Position numbers and translations under genes: made by a program
Notes under the pieces: model-generated
Told to the model about the DNA's origin: nothing
Database searches by the model: none
What the model saw: only the letters and a program-made list of their open reading frames with translations
Shown here: one piece after another, positions 37,009 through 47,040 of the stretch
Layout of the letters: each line of letters starts with the position of its first letter
Position numbering within the stretch: the stretch's first letter is position 1
Assembly (NCBI RefSeq): GCF_036858155.1
Contig: NZ_JAAEJX010000009.1
Span: 4,763 to 68,762 of the forward strand
Origin: Liberibacter brunswickensis
GTDB lineage: Bacteria; Pseudomonadota; Alphaproteobacteria; Rhizobiales; Rhizobiaceae
Direction: 5' to 3'
Length of the DNA stretch: 64,000 nt

Positions 37009-37845
37009 ATGACAATAGCTCCATTAATGAATTATATTCTAGAACCTTTTACGTATAGCTACATGAGTTCAGCTATATGGACGAGTACACTTATAGGATG
37101 TGTTTGTGGATTGCTATCTTCATATCTCATCTTACAAGGATGGTCTTCAATTGGCAACGGTATTTCTCATGCAATTTTCCCCGGAATAGTTGCTTGTTAT
37201 AGATTAAATATTCCTTTGTCAATTGGAGCTACTCTTTCAGGAATGTTTGCTACTGGAATGATGGTAAGAATACGAGAAAAAACAAAGCTACGCGAAGATG
37301 CTGCTATTGCAGTGGTTTATATATCCTTTTATTCTTTTGCTATGTTTATGTTATCTCTCTCGCCATCTTCTGTTTATATAGAGAGTATTTTTCTAGGGAA
37401 TATTCTTTCTATGAGTCAATTTGATAAGATTCAAGTCTTGATTATAAGTCTTAGTGTCATGTCAGTTATATTTATGAGATGGAAAGACTTTATACTTTTA
37501 TTTTTTGATGAAGGACACGCTCATTCAATAGGGATAAATGTAAAATTTTTAAAAGTATTATTTTTTAGCTTGTTAACTATAACTATAGTTATTGGTTTCC
37601 AAACAGTGGGAATATTACTTGTAACTGCAACAGTTATCACACCTGGAGCTACTGCTAAGTTAATTACAAAATCATTTGGAAAATATCTTATTTATAGCGC
37701 TTTTTTTGGAGCTACTAGTAGCTTTTTAGGATCATATATAAGCTATTTTCTAGACTGTAGTCCTGGAGGAATCATTGTAATAATAGAAACCAGCTTATTT
37801 TTACTGTTTCTATTATTGTTTTCTAAAAAATATAAAACTATATGA
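37009..37845 (+). CDS. metal ABC transporter permease, first copy (SitC type)
   Basis: ABC-3 family permease of 278 residues with about eight hydrophobic segments. Family motifs include GWSSIGNGISHAIFPGI (typically with LVGDAISHAVLPG in relatives), GIIVIIETSLFLL at the end, and the coupling-type ATVITPGATAKLI. A second permease gene follows after 39 bases; two different permeases per operon are the hallmark of SitABCD/MtsABC-like systems. Confidence 0.92.
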   Translation: MTIAPLMNYILEPFTYSYMSSAIWTSTLIGCVCGLLSSYLILQGWSSIGNGISHAIFPGIVACYRLNIPLSIGATLSGMFATGMMVRIREKTKLREDAAIAVVYISFYSFAMFMLSLSPSSVYIESIFLGNILSMSQFDKIQVLIISLSVMSVIFMRWKDFILLFFDEGHAHSIGINVKFLKVLFFSLLTITIVIGFQTVGILLVTATVITPGATAKLITKSFGKYLIYSAFFGATSSFLGSYISYFLDCSPGGIIVIIETSLFLLFLLLFSKKYKTI

Positions 37846-37884
37846 ACAATTTTTTCTATAAATAATCTAAAAAAGAGAATTTTT

Positions 37885-38712
37885 ATGAGTGATATTCTTT
37901 ACTATACTATGTTGCCTTTACGATTTGCTGCAATTCAAAATAGTTTTATTATTGCTACTATAGTAGTAATTCCTATGGCAATTTTGTCTTGTTTTCTAAT
38001 TTTAAAAAATCAATCTTTCGCAGGAGAAGCTATTTCACATTCGGTTCTTCCTGGAATTGTGTTATCCCATATAGTTGGGATACCGTTAGAAATAGGAGCT
38101 TTTATCGCAGGAGTTATTTGTACATTATCTGCTGGATACCTTAAAGAAAAGAGCTTTTTTAAAGAAGATATCTTACTAAGTATAGTGTTCTCTACCATGT
38201 TCGCTATTGGGATAATTATAATGTTGAAGGTTCACAGCTCTCTTCATTTTAGCCACATATTATTAGGAGATATGTTAGGAGTATCTAAGTCAGATATTAT
38301 AGAAACTGCTTTTTTCGCACTTATTTCATCATTATTCTTAATAATAAAAAAGAATGATATTCTTCTCATGATATTCGATCCTATACATGCTCGTTCTATT
38401 CAAATTCCTGTAAAATTATTACATTACACTTTTCTAATTTTACTATCTCTTGTTATTGTTATTTCGTTAAAATCGATCGGACTTATTCTTCCTCCAGCAG
38501 TGTTAGTTATTCCTGGATCAACTGCATTTCTATTATCTAAACATCATACAACAATGATATTAATTTCGATTATTATTTCCGTAATATGTACTATTTTAGG
38601 GATATATTGTAGCTTTTTTATAAATAGTGCAGCCGCACCTACGATTGTCGTTCTAATGGCGTCTTTTTTCTTAATGGTAAGCTCTTATAAAATAATATGG
38701 AAAAACACTTAA
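37885..38712 (+). CDS. metal ABC transporter permease, second copy (SitD type)
   Basis: A second ABC-3 permease of 275 residues, paralogous to the preceding gene. It has the canonical NQSFAGEAISHSVLPGI motif, about eight transmembrane segments, and the IGLILPPAVLVIPGSTAFLL coupling region. The pair would form a heterodimeric channel. The last gene of the operon; 138 bases separate it from the convergent DUF2155 gene. Confidence 0.92.
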   Translation: MSDILYYTMLPLRFAAIQNSFIIATIVVIPMAILSCFLILKNQSFAGEAISHSVLPGIVLSHIVGIPLEIGAFIAGVICTLSAGYLKEKSFFKEDILLSIVFSTMFAIGIIIMLKVHSSLHFSHILLGDMLGVSKSDIIETAFFALISSLFLIIKKNDILLMIFDPIHARSIQIPVKLLHYTFLILLSLVIVISLKSIGLILPPAVLVIPGSTAFLLSKHHTTMILISIIISVICTILGIYCSFFINSAAAPTIVVLMASFFLMVSSYKIIWKNT

Positions 38713-38850
38713 ACTATTGCCGTAAAAGAAGAAATAAAAACACGTGTTTGCATTGTACTAAAATATAAATAAAATGTTTAATTTAAATTTATATTGACAA
38801 AATTTAAGGACCATTATGACATTTTTTATTTATACCAGAATGGTTTTATA

Positions 38851-39399
38851 TCAATTTTTACTATTTATTGAATTAGTGTTATCATCCATTTTTTGGGATG
38901 GAGTTCCATTTTTAGAATTATTGTCAACCTTGTCTAAACTATGATTAGAATCATCCTGTGAATTATTCGAATTAAGATATATAGGAGACTTTTCAACTGA
39001 TTTTGAATTACTGTCATTTGTAATGATAGGATCTTTGCAACGTATTAACCAAACATCATATATAGAATGATCAATAGCATTCATTGCTGGACTATCAGCA
39101 AACATCCAACCAGAAAAAATTGAACGTACTGTATGATCTGCAAGAGATTCATTAATTGACACAAAAGCATCAACTCGTTGAGAGTCGTTATCATCTCTTG
39201 AGTAACAAACCATCGGCTTAATTGTTAAATAACCGAATTGAACGCTTTTATTAACTTCAACGTCAAATGTTAAAATACGACCAGTGATCTTATCCATACC
39301 AGCAAATTCAGCTATTTTATTTGCAAATCTAGCAGAGTTTGCAATATTAGCATTACTGGATATAAATAATATAGTTAATAGAAAAGCTATGTATTTCAA
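38851..39399 (-). CDS. DUF2155 secreted protein
   Basis: DUF2155 proteins of alphaproteobacteria are small exported proteins encoded beside the NDUFA12-type complex I gene. The 182-residue protein has a signal peptide (about 22 residues), the family core ARFANKIAEFAGMDKITGRI and the FSGWMFADSPAMNAIDHSIYDVW motif with flanking cysteines, then an Asn/Ser/Asp-rich low-complexity tail (from about 130) that is absent or shorter in many relatives. The function is unknown; the pairing suggests an envelope or respiratory-chain role. Confidence 0.88.
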   Translation of the reverse strand: MKYIAFLLTILFISSNANIANSARFANKIAEFAGMDKITGRILTFDVEVNKSVQFGYLTIKPMVCYSRDDNDSQRVDAFVSINESLADHTVRSIFSGWMFADSPAMNAIDHSIYDVWLIRCKDPIITNDSNSKSVEKSPIYLNSNNSQDDSNHSLDKVDNNSKNGTPSQKMDDNTNSINSKN

Positions 39400-39451
39400 A
39401 AATAAATAATCCTAAATGATATTGTTACTAAGTAAACTAATAAATTTAAAA

Positions 39452-39841
39452 TTAACAATCAGGAGACCAAGCTTTATATTTAATTTTACTATTAGGATTA
39501 TTATTTTTATTAAATCTCGGACAATAAGAATTTAATGATCCTGTAAAATTAACTCTATGTGGTTTCTGCCAATTAAACACATATTCTTTTTCCTGCGTAG
39601 GAACATCTACTCTACGATAATGAATCCAACCATGCCACATAGGTGGAATAGAAGAAGGATCTGCATATCCCTTATATATAACCCAGCGTTTTGGAAATCC
39701 ATAAATATCTTTACGACCTTCATAATATGTATTACCGAATTCATCTTTTCCAATAATACGACCATAACGCCAAGTGAAAAACCTTGTACCTAAAGTTTGA
39801 CCATTCCACCAAGTGAAAATTTGTAATAAAAGGTTTTTCAT
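39452..39841 (-). CDS. NADH:ubiquinone oxidoreductase 17.2-kDa-type subunit (NDUFA12)
   Basis: NDUFA12-like proteins are supernumerary subunits of complex I in alphaproteobacteria and mitochondria. The 129-residue protein has the diagnostic GTRFFTWRYGRIIGKDEFGNTYYE (core: RIIGKDEFGNTYYE), RRWVIYKG-like KRWVIYKG, and IPPMWHGWIHYR. The C-terminus YKAWSPDC is typical. The DUF2155 gene lies 52 bases downstream. Confidence 0.95.
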   Translation of the reverse strand: MKNLLLQIFTWWNGQTLGTRFFTWRYGRIIGKDEFGNTYYEGRKDIYGFPKRWVIYKGYADPSSIPPMWHGWIHYRRVDVPTQEKEYVFNWQKPHRVNFTGSLNSYCPRFNKNNNPNSKIKYKAWSPDC

Positions 39842-40019
39842 ATAAATTCCCTTTTCTGTAATTGCAATACAAATTTCAAAATAATAAAAATTATAAATCT
39901 AAGTTATATAATAAAAAACACAAAATAATACTATAAACAAGTCTAAATTAAATTAGTAAGATAATAGAAACATCATTTTAGAAATCAAAACAACAAATAA
40001 CAATAACAAAATAGTTCCA

Positions 40020-41369
40020 TTAATTAACCATTGGAATTAAACCAGCTAAATCATCGACAATACGCTTAATCTTAGAAAAATTATCTCCTTCAGCCATAAT
40101 ACGAATTATAGATTCTGTACCTGAAGCTCTAACAATTAACCTACCCATTCCAGATAGCTCAGATTCTGCGTCAGCAATAGCCTCCATAATCAATGAACTA
40201 TTTAAAACAGAAGTATCTTTAACTGGAATACTGCGCAAAAACTGAGGATATTCTTCAAAACAATGACACATCATACTCACAGGTTTATCATACTTCTTTA
40301 TATATCGTAAAACCTGCAAAGATGCGACAAGTCCATCTCCTGTGGAACCATAGTCAGATAAAATAATATGACCAGATTGTTCACCACCAACATTAAATCC
40401 GTTATTTTTCATATATTCCATAACATGGCGATCACCAACTTTAGTACGCTCTAATGACAAGCCAAGACTAGCAATAAATCTCTCAAGACCAATATTAGAC
40501 ATTACCGTAGTTACAATACCGTTACCTCTTAACAAGGAATGACTCATCCACTCCTTTGCGATAAGAGCCATAATCTGATCTCCATTAACTACAGCACCTT
40601 TCTCATCCACTATGATAACCCGATCACCATCTCCATCTAAGGAGATACCGATATCAGCACGTACTTCGTGTACTTTTCTCTGTAGAGACGAAACATTCGT
40701 AGAACCGCAATCAAGATTTATATTTATGCCATTAGGTTTATCTCCAATAACGACGACATCTGCCCCTAACTCTCCAAATATCTCTGGAGCGACTTTATAA
40801 GATGCCCCGTTAGCACAATCTACAACAATCCGCAAACCTTGCAAATTAACATCAGGTGGCAAAGTACGTTTCACATGTTCAATATAACGATCATGTACAC
40901 CATTCACACGCTTTGCATGTCCAATACTATCATAACAAGATAAATACGGTGTTAAATCCTCTTCAAGGAGGTTTTCAATACGAAATTCAATATCGGTAGA
41001 AATTTTATAACCATCTGGATCAAAAAGTTTTATACCATTATCTTCATAAGGATTATGAGAAGCAGAAATCATTATACCAACATCAGCAAGAAGAGATCTC
41101 GTTAGCATCGCAACAGCAGGAGAAGGAATAGGGCCAAGAATAAAAGCATCCATTCCTGCCGCAGTAAAACCTGCTACTAATGCATTTTCAAGCATATAAC
41201 CAGATAGACGAGTATCCTTTCCAATGACAACTCTGCGTCTACGGTGATTTTTTTTCCCTCTAAATAAATAACCTACAGCAATACCAACACGCATCATAAA
41301 ATCAGGGGTAATTGGGAAAGTATTAGACTTACCACGAATCCCATCAGTACCGAAATACCGTCTCTTCAT
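40020..41369 (-). CDS. glmM: phosphoglucosamine mutase GlmM
   Basis: GlmM makes glucosamine-1-phosphate for UDP-GlcNAc and the cell wall. The 449-residue protein has the phosphoserine loop MISASHNPYEDNG, the Mg-binding SLDGDGDR, the sugar-binding GGEQSGHI and the phosphate-binding RASGTESIIR. GAGGAG precedes the ATG. It follows ftsH in the rhizobial ftsH-glmM order. Confidence 0.97.
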   Translation of the reverse strand: MKRRYFGTDGIRGKSNTFPITPDFMMRVGIAVGYLFRGKKNHRRRRVVIGKDTRLSGYMLENALVAGFTAAGMDAFILGPIPSPAVAMLTRSLLADVGIMISASHNPYEDNGIKLFDPDGYKISTDIEFRIENLLEEDLTPYLSCYDSIGHAKRVNGVHDRYIEHVKRTLPPDVNLQGLRIVVDCANGASYKVAPEIFGELGADVVVIGDKPNGININLDCGSTNVSSLQRKVHEVRADIGISLDGDGDRVIIVDEKGAVVNGDQIMALIAKEWMSHSLLRGNGIVTTVMSNIGLERFIASLGLSLERTKVGDRHVMEYMKNNGFNVGGEQSGHIILSDYGSTGDGLVASLQVLRYIKKYDKPVSMMCHCFEEYPQFLRSIPVKDTSVLNSSLIMEAIADAESELSGMGRLIVRASGTESIIRIMAEGDNFSKIKRIVDDLAGLIPMVN

Positions 41370-41530
41370 ATCTACTCCTCTAAGGATTGATATTAAATAA
41401 AAAATAAAAATATTTTATCAAAATTACAACATAAGAACTATAAAATACATTTTACAACATAGAATATTAATTCTAAAAAATAGTAACTCATTATACTTCA
41501 CGATTCCTGAATATTATTAGAATTTTCTTT

Positions 41531-43477
41531 CTAATCACAATTGGACACATCAGTAGTTTTTACATTTTCTTCAGGACAATCAATATTTTCTTTTTGAATA
41601 CCTGATTGAGGAACTGATATACATTTTGAAGATTCATTTCCTTCTAAAGATCTACTTATTTTTTCACCTCTAATTAAAGACGCAATTTCCTTTCCAGATA
41701 ACGTTTCATATTCTAATAATCCCTCAGCAATAGCAATAAAATTATCATTCTTATCTTGTATAATTGATTTAGCTTTTTGATATGCTTCTTCTATAAGACG
41801 GAACACTTCTTTATCTATTTTCTGAGATGTATCATCCGAAACACTTCTAGAACGAGACACAACATGTCCTGGAAGTACTTCTTGCTGACTTTCTCCATAA
41901 AAAACTTTTCCTAATACATCAGAAAAACCAAATTGAGTTACCATAACACGTGCTAATTTAGTTGCATATTCAATATCTGACATAGCACCTGAAGTAACAT
42001 TATCTTTTCCAAAAATAATTTCTTCAGCAACTCTACCTCCCATTAGAATAGCTAAACGGGATATCATCCATAGATAACTTGTTGAATGACGATCTGCCTC
42101 AGGTAATTGCATTACCATACCCAATGCTCTTCCACGTGGAATTATAGTAGCTTTATGAAGAGGATCTGCTTTTGGAACATGACAAGCAACAACTGCATGT
42201 CCAGCCTCATGATAAGCAGTTATCTTTTTTTCTTCTTCTGTCATTGCTGTAGAACGACGTTCTGCCCCCATAAGGATTTTATCTTTTGCATCTTCAAATT
42301 CTTGCATTGTAACCAAACGCCTGTTACGACGGGCCGCCATCAATGCTGCTTCATTTACCAGATTTCTCAAATCTGCACCAGAGAAGCCAGGAGTCCCTCT
42401 AGCAATAGTTTTTAAAAAAACATTAGAAGCAAGTGGAACATTACGACTGTGAACTATAAGTATTTGCTCTCTACCAACAACATCAGGATTAGGAACCGTT
42501 ATCTGGCGATCAAAACGACCTGGTCGTAACAAAGCAGAATCCAAAACATCAGGACGATTAGTAGCAGCTATAAGAATTACACCTTCACTAGATTCAAATC
42601 CATCCATTTCTACCAATAATTGATTTAGAGTTTGCTCACGCTCATCATTACCACTCCCTAAACCTGCACCACGATGGCGACCAACAGCATCAATCTCATC
42701 AACGAATATAATACATGGTGAATTATTTTTAGCTTGTTCAAACATATCACGAACACGAGAAGCACCAACTCCAACAAATAATTCTACAAAATCAGAACCA
42801 GATATAGTAAAGAATGGAACGTTAGCTTCGCCCGCTATAGCACGAGCTAATAATGTTTTACCAGTCCCAGGAGGCCCTACAAGAAGAACTCCATGAGGAA
42901 TACGACCACCTAAACGCTTAAATTTTTGAGGATCACAAAGAAAATCTACTATTTCTTGTAAATCTTCTTTTGCCTCATCAACACCAGCTACATCTTCGAA
43001 TGTTACACGAGCAGAATTTCCTGAAAGCAACTTAGCTTTGGACTTTCCAAAACCCATAGCACCACGTGCTCCCCCTCCTTGTATTTGTCTCATAAAAAAC
43101 ATCCATACAAGAAATATGAATATTAACGGAAACCAACTACTAAAATAGCTTATTAAGCTTGTAGAACCATCATTTACTGGCTTTGAAGCAACTTCTACAT
43201 CCTTCGAAATCAATTTAGATAAAAGATCATCGCTGATACCTGATGGAGAGTAGGTTTGAAAAGGAGCATTACCTCTAACATAAACTCCAGATATATTACG
43301 CCCTACAATAGATACCTTGTGAACGGATCCATTATCTACATCTTTCATAAATTGAGAATAAGAGATCTCTTGCATACCATCTTGCACAGAAGAAGGCGCT
43401 TGAAATATAGAAAAAGACGCTATTAAACACAATGCTATCATAATCCATAAAACGAAATTCCTAACGTTAGAACCCAT
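41531..43477 (-). CDS. ftsH: membrane AAA protease FtsH
   Basis: FtsH is the essential ATP-dependent zinc protease of the inner membrane. It has 648 residues: two N-terminal transmembrane helices (about 6-24 and 108-126), Walker A GPPGTGKT, Walker B CIIFVDEID, the second region of homology ATNRPDVLDSALLRPGR, the zinc site HEAGH and downstream Glu/Asp ligands, then a variable tail. GAGGTG lies seven bases before the ATG. Gene order tilS-ftsH-glmM is conserved. Confidence 0.98.
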   Translation of the reverse strand: MGSNVRNFVLWIMIALCLIASFSIFQAPSSVQDGMQEISYSQFMKDVDNGSVHKVSIVGRNISGVYVRGNAPFQTYSPSGISDDLLSKLISKDVEVASKPVNDGSTSLISYFSSWFPLIFIFLVWMFFMRQIQGGGARGAMGFGKSKAKLLSGNSARVTFEDVAGVDEAKEDLQEIVDFLCDPQKFKRLGGRIPHGVLLVGPPGTGKTLLARAIAGEANVPFFTISGSDFVELFVGVGASRVRDMFEQAKNNSPCIIFVDEIDAVGRHRGAGLGSGNDEREQTLNQLLVEMDGFESSEGVILIAATNRPDVLDSALLRPGRFDRQITVPNPDVVGREQILIVHSRNVPLASNVFLKTIARGTPGFSGADLRNLVNEAALMAARRNRRLVTMQEFEDAKDKILMGAERRSTAMTEEEKKITAYHEAGHAVVACHVPKADPLHKATIIPRGRALGMVMQLPEADRHSTSYLWMISRLAILMGGRVAEEIIFGKDNVTSGAMSDIEYATKLARVMVTQFGFSDVLGKVFYGESQQEVLPGHVVSRSRSVSDDTSQKIDKEVFRLIEEAYQKAKSIIQDKNDNFIAIAEGLLEYETLSGKEIASLIRGEKISRSLEGNESSKCISVPQSGIQKENIDCPEENVKTTDVSNCD

Positions 43478-43573
43478 TTAAATACACCTCAGAATTAAAA
43501 TTAACTATCGACTAACTAAAAGTACGAATAATCTAAATAGAACCATGATGATAATAACAATAATTCAATAAAA

Positions 43574-44869
43574 TCAATCAAAATATATATTGTTTTTCTC
43601 AAAAAATGGCAATCTTGGAACAGATACTCCCCCAAATAATATAGAAAACTCGTGAAAAACAGGTAAATCAAATCTCGTCATAAAACGAGAAAAAGGTGCC
43701 ATAAAAGGTTTCCCTCCTTTTTTAGACGGCATACTAGAAATAGCACGCTGTGCAACTATAGAAGGAATGCCAGAAGGGACATCACTCTTTTTATATGACC
43801 TAGGACCAATCTGAACAAGTGTATCAGATAAGTTTTCAAATTTATATCTTCCATCCCAGATAGCGGTTTCCTTAGGAGGAATACTAAGAGTAGGAAGATT
43901 TCGCACTGCACGTGTTATCCACAAAAAATTAGCACGTCTATCTATTACAACTCTTCCAATACTAATACATCCCATTTTACCATATTTGATAAATGACATT
44001 AGTCTTTTCATGGAACTATATCCTGGAAAAAAAAATTGTCCACCACAAACCGCGATAGAAACCTTTAACAAATATGAGACAAGGGATGAATCCATATATA
44101 ATACATCATTTGATACAGATATAATTGATCGCAAATGAACTGTCAAATATTTGGGAATCAACATAGATATAGAATTATTAATTGTCATTCGCAAATTTTT
44201 AAATTTTTCTATCTTGTCATGTAAAGAATAAAGATCAATATCACTAATAATACGCCTCACACGAGCACGTTCAAATCTATCATCATTATTACTAGGATCT
44301 TCACACCAACCAATATTGCGTTGCATTAAGAAAGAACGTATATCCTCTCGACGACATCTTAAAAATGGACGAACAATCCATAAATGAAGATCATATAAAA
44401 TAGTATCACATATACCAGAAAGACCCATACCTTTTTCGGCGCAATCACGCTGAGAACGCATATAAACTGTTTCTAATTGATCATCGAAGGTATGTGCTGT
44501 AACAACTAACGTAGCACCAATTATCTTAGCATGTTTAGAAATCAACGCATATCGCACTTCTCGAGCAGCAGCCATTAATCCTGTTTTAGGCTTTGGATTT
44601 TTCCACGAAACTACTGAATGAGGAATTCCTAATTTAAAACATATATTTGAGACATATTTAATTTCATCTTTAGCCTCCATCCTCAGATCATGATCTACAG
44701 AAATAGCAGAAAATTTAATATTTCTAAAAGAACTCTCTGAAAGGATAGAATGTAAAGCGACAAGTAATCCCATAGAATCTGACCCACCAGAAACAGCTAC
44801 AAGAATATGTGCAGGATTTGCAATACTGCACACAAAAAATCTTATACTTTCTATAGGAGATAAAAACAC
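43574..44869 (-). CDS. tilS: tRNA(Ile)-lysidine synthase TilS
   Basis: TilS converts C34 of tRNA-Ile(CAU) to lysidine, changing both its decoding and its charging. The 431-residue protein begins with GTG and has the PP-loop VSGGSDSMGL near residue 28, VDHDLRMEAKDE, TAHTFDDQLETVYMR and a divergent C-terminal domain. Its likely substrate may be the CAU tRNA at 29310-29385. It precedes ftsH. Confidence 0.95.
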   Translation of the reverse strand: MFLSPIESIRFFVCSIANPAHILVAVSGGSDSMGLLVALHSILSESSFRNIKFSAISVDHDLRMEAKDEIKYVSNICFKLGIPHSVVSWKNPKPKTGLMAAAREVRYALISKHAKIIGATLVVTAHTFDDQLETVYMRSQRDCAEKGMGLSGICDTILYDLHLWIVRPFLRCRREDIRSFLMQRNIGWCEDPSNNDDRFERARVRRIISDIDLYSLHDKIEKFKNLRMTINNSISMLIPKYLTVHLRSIISVSNDVLYMDSSLVSYLLKVSIAVCGGQFFFPGYSSMKRLMSFIKYGKMGCISIGRVVIDRRANFLWITRAVRNLPTLSIPPKETAIWDGRYKFENLSDTLVQIGPRSYKKSDVPSGIPSIVAQRAISSMPSKKGGKPFMAPFSRFMTRFDLPVFHEFSILFGGVSVPRLPFFEKNNIYFD

Positions 44870-45097
44870 AAGAAAATCTTTATAAATTGGTTACTAAAAT
44901 AAATGTAGCCATACAATTCATGATTTACTAATTTTAAAAACAAAAAAATTACATGAGCGTAAAATAGCAAAACATGATTTGATTAATATAATCAACCCTT
45001 AAATAATTCTTAACAACTATTTATACATCTAAAAGGTACAATAAGTTCAAATATTACATTAAATTCAAAAAATTAATATTTACATTAAGTAATAGAT

Positions 45098-45553
45098 CTA
45101 TCTACATTCTTTTAAAACAATTACCACACGACGATTTTTTGCATAAGCATTCTCGTCACGACCAAGCATAGAAGGAACTTCTTTTCCATAGGAAGTAACT
45201 TTCATGCGAGATTGATTAATACCTCCAGCCAAAAAATAATTAAAAACCGAATAAGCACGGTGAAACCCTAATGCAATACTACTATTTCTAGAACCATGTT
45301 CATCTGTATGACCCTCGATAAGAAAGTCACAATCATTTTTCTCAAGAAAAGATGCTAAATTAGACAATAACTGAATTTCTGATGGACGAATGTAATATGA
45401 ATTTACATCGAAAAAAATACTATTACCAGTTTCAGCAAGTTGGCTTTTCAAATAATCATAAGACGATGTTTCAGTATCAGCATTATCATTTACGTCATAA
45501 CCTACCATGGAAATTGCCGATAAAATACCTAAAATAGCAATATATTGCTGCAT
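45098..45553 (-). CDS. pal: peptidoglycan-associated protein Pal, lipobox cysteine missing
   Basis: Pal links the outer membrane to peptidoglycan and to the Tol complex. The OmpA-like C-terminal domain is intact (DFLIEGHTDEHGSRNSS and NRRVVIVL). I start it at 45553 (MQQYIAIL), ten codons inside the open frame, because AAAGGG lies upstream. The signal peptide ends in AISMVGY, where a Pal lipobox should read ...G-Cys: codon 19 is TAT (Tyr), one transition from TGT. No alternative cysteine is nearby. If the read is right, Pal cannot be lipidated in the normal way. Located after tolB. Confidence 0.9.
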   Translation of the reverse strand: MQQYIAILGILSAISMVGYDVNDNADTETSSYDYLKSQLAETGNSIFFDVNSYYIRPSEIQLLSNLASFLEKNDCDFLIEGHTDEHGSRNSSIALGFHRAYSVFNYFLAGGINQSRMKVTSYGKEVPSMLGRDENAYAKNRRVVIVLKECR

Positions 45554-45654
45554 AAAAAACCCTTTCGTACTAGTTCTCTGCACAAACTAACAGTTATTTT
45601 TTTTGAACAATAGATATAAGTTTTTGCAAAAAGAAAAACATATAGTAAATGCAC

Positions 45655-46956
45655 TTAATCAGCAGATGCTACCCAATGTGGATCTAAAGCATATGAAGGC
45701 GTCTTGATTAATTGTTCATTACGACCATTTAAATCAATTGAATATAGTTTTGATCTTAAATTATCATTTTTACGAGAAAACATCAAAGCGCGACCACTAG
45801 GAGACCATGTAGGAGTTTGCAAGTTAGAATCCTCTACTAATATGCGCTCTTCTGAACCATCTGCTTTCATCACTCCAATAGCAAACTTTCCTTCATACAA
45901 TCTACTAAAAGATATAAAATCACCTCGCGGAGACCACGAAGGATCAAAATACGACGCATCGTCATTTTGTGAAATACGTTTTTGACTTGATCCATCTGAT
46001 TCCATTATATAAATTTGTCGCATTCCTCCCCTATCACTTTCAAAAACTATTTTTGAAGAATCCGGAGAAGGAGAAGCAGAGATATTAGTAAACAAGGTGT
46101 TTGTTAAACGGTTAAAAGAGTTCGAATACAAATCAACACTATAAATATCCATTGCTTCTTCTTTTTGAACACTCATAATTATTCTATTACCATTGGAAGA
46201 AAAATGAGGAGAAAATACCATGCCTCTAAAATTACCAACCCTCTTGGGAGCTCTGTTTATTCTAACATCAATCAAATAAACCTTGAGAAGGTTATAATCA
46301 TCATAAGTAGTGTATGCAACCTTCTGCTGGTTATTAGAAAAGTGTGGTGAAAAAAGTATTTGATCTTTATTAGGAGTCAAATAACGTACATTAGCACCAT
46401 CTTGGTCCATGACACATAAACTATTTTTTAACATACCATCAGAAACGTTTTCAGAAACGAACAAAACACGCGTATTAAAATCACTATTTTCACCAGTAAT
46501 ATTTTTATATATTTCATCAGAAATAATATGAGCAATTTTTCTCCAATTACCCGGAGAAGAAAAAAATTTCTTTCCTATTATCTGTTTGCGATCTTTAACA
46601 TCCCATAATCGGAATTCTGTACGCAAGCGATCTTTACCTTCTTTAATCACCCGACCAGTTACAAGAACTTGAGCACCTATACTATGCCAATCTTGAAAAC
46701 GTGGGATACTATCTGGATTAGTTATTTTTTGTTTGAAAGAACTTTGTAGTATAAGATTAAATACATCTGATCCTTGGAAATCTTTTGTTATAACCTCTGA
46801 TAAGTTATTTCCTAATTCATCGATAGACACAAATTTAGTAACAGCAATAGATACTGGCGAATATTCAGGACTATTGATATCAACCTTTACCAAAGCATAT
46901 GTTGGTGATAAAAAACCACAGATAAATACCAGCAATAAAAAAAGATTTAGCTTCAT
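45655..46956 (-). CDS. tolB: Tol-Pal translocation protein TolB
   Basis: TolB is the periplasmic beta-propeller that binds Pal. The 433-residue protein has a signal peptide (about 21 residues), an N-terminal domain (PVSIAVTKF) and repeated propeller blades of the type FSPHFSSNGNRI, ASPSPDSSKIVFESDRGG and PSWSPRGDFISFSR. GGAA precedes the ATG. Between tolA and pal, as usual. Confidence 0.96.
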   Translation of the reverse strand: MKLNLFLLLVFICGFLSPTYALVKVDINSPEYSPVSIAVTKFVSIDELGNNLSEVITKDFQGSDVFNLILQSSFKQKITNPDSIPRFQDWHSIGAQVLVTGRVIKEGKDRLRTEFRLWDVKDRKQIIGKKFFSSPGNWRKIAHIISDEIYKNITGENSDFNTRVLFVSENVSDGMLKNSLCVMDQDGANVRYLTPNKDQILFSPHFSNNQQKVAYTTYDDYNLLKVYLIDVRINRAPKRVGNFRGMVFSPHFSSNGNRIIMSVQKEEAMDIYSVDLYSNSFNRLTNTLFTNISASPSPDSSKIVFESDRGGMRQIYIMESDGSSQKRISQNDDASYFDPSWSPRGDFISFSRLYEGKFAIGVMKADGSEERILVEDSNLQTPTWSPSGRALMFSRKNDNLRSKLYSIDLNGRNEQLIKTPSYALDPHWVASAD

Positions 46957-47040
46957 ACTAAGTTCCTTAAATTACAAAATCTCAAAACAAATTCCTTTTT
47001 AATTTCAAAACAATGGCATATACATAGACAAGGAAGAACA

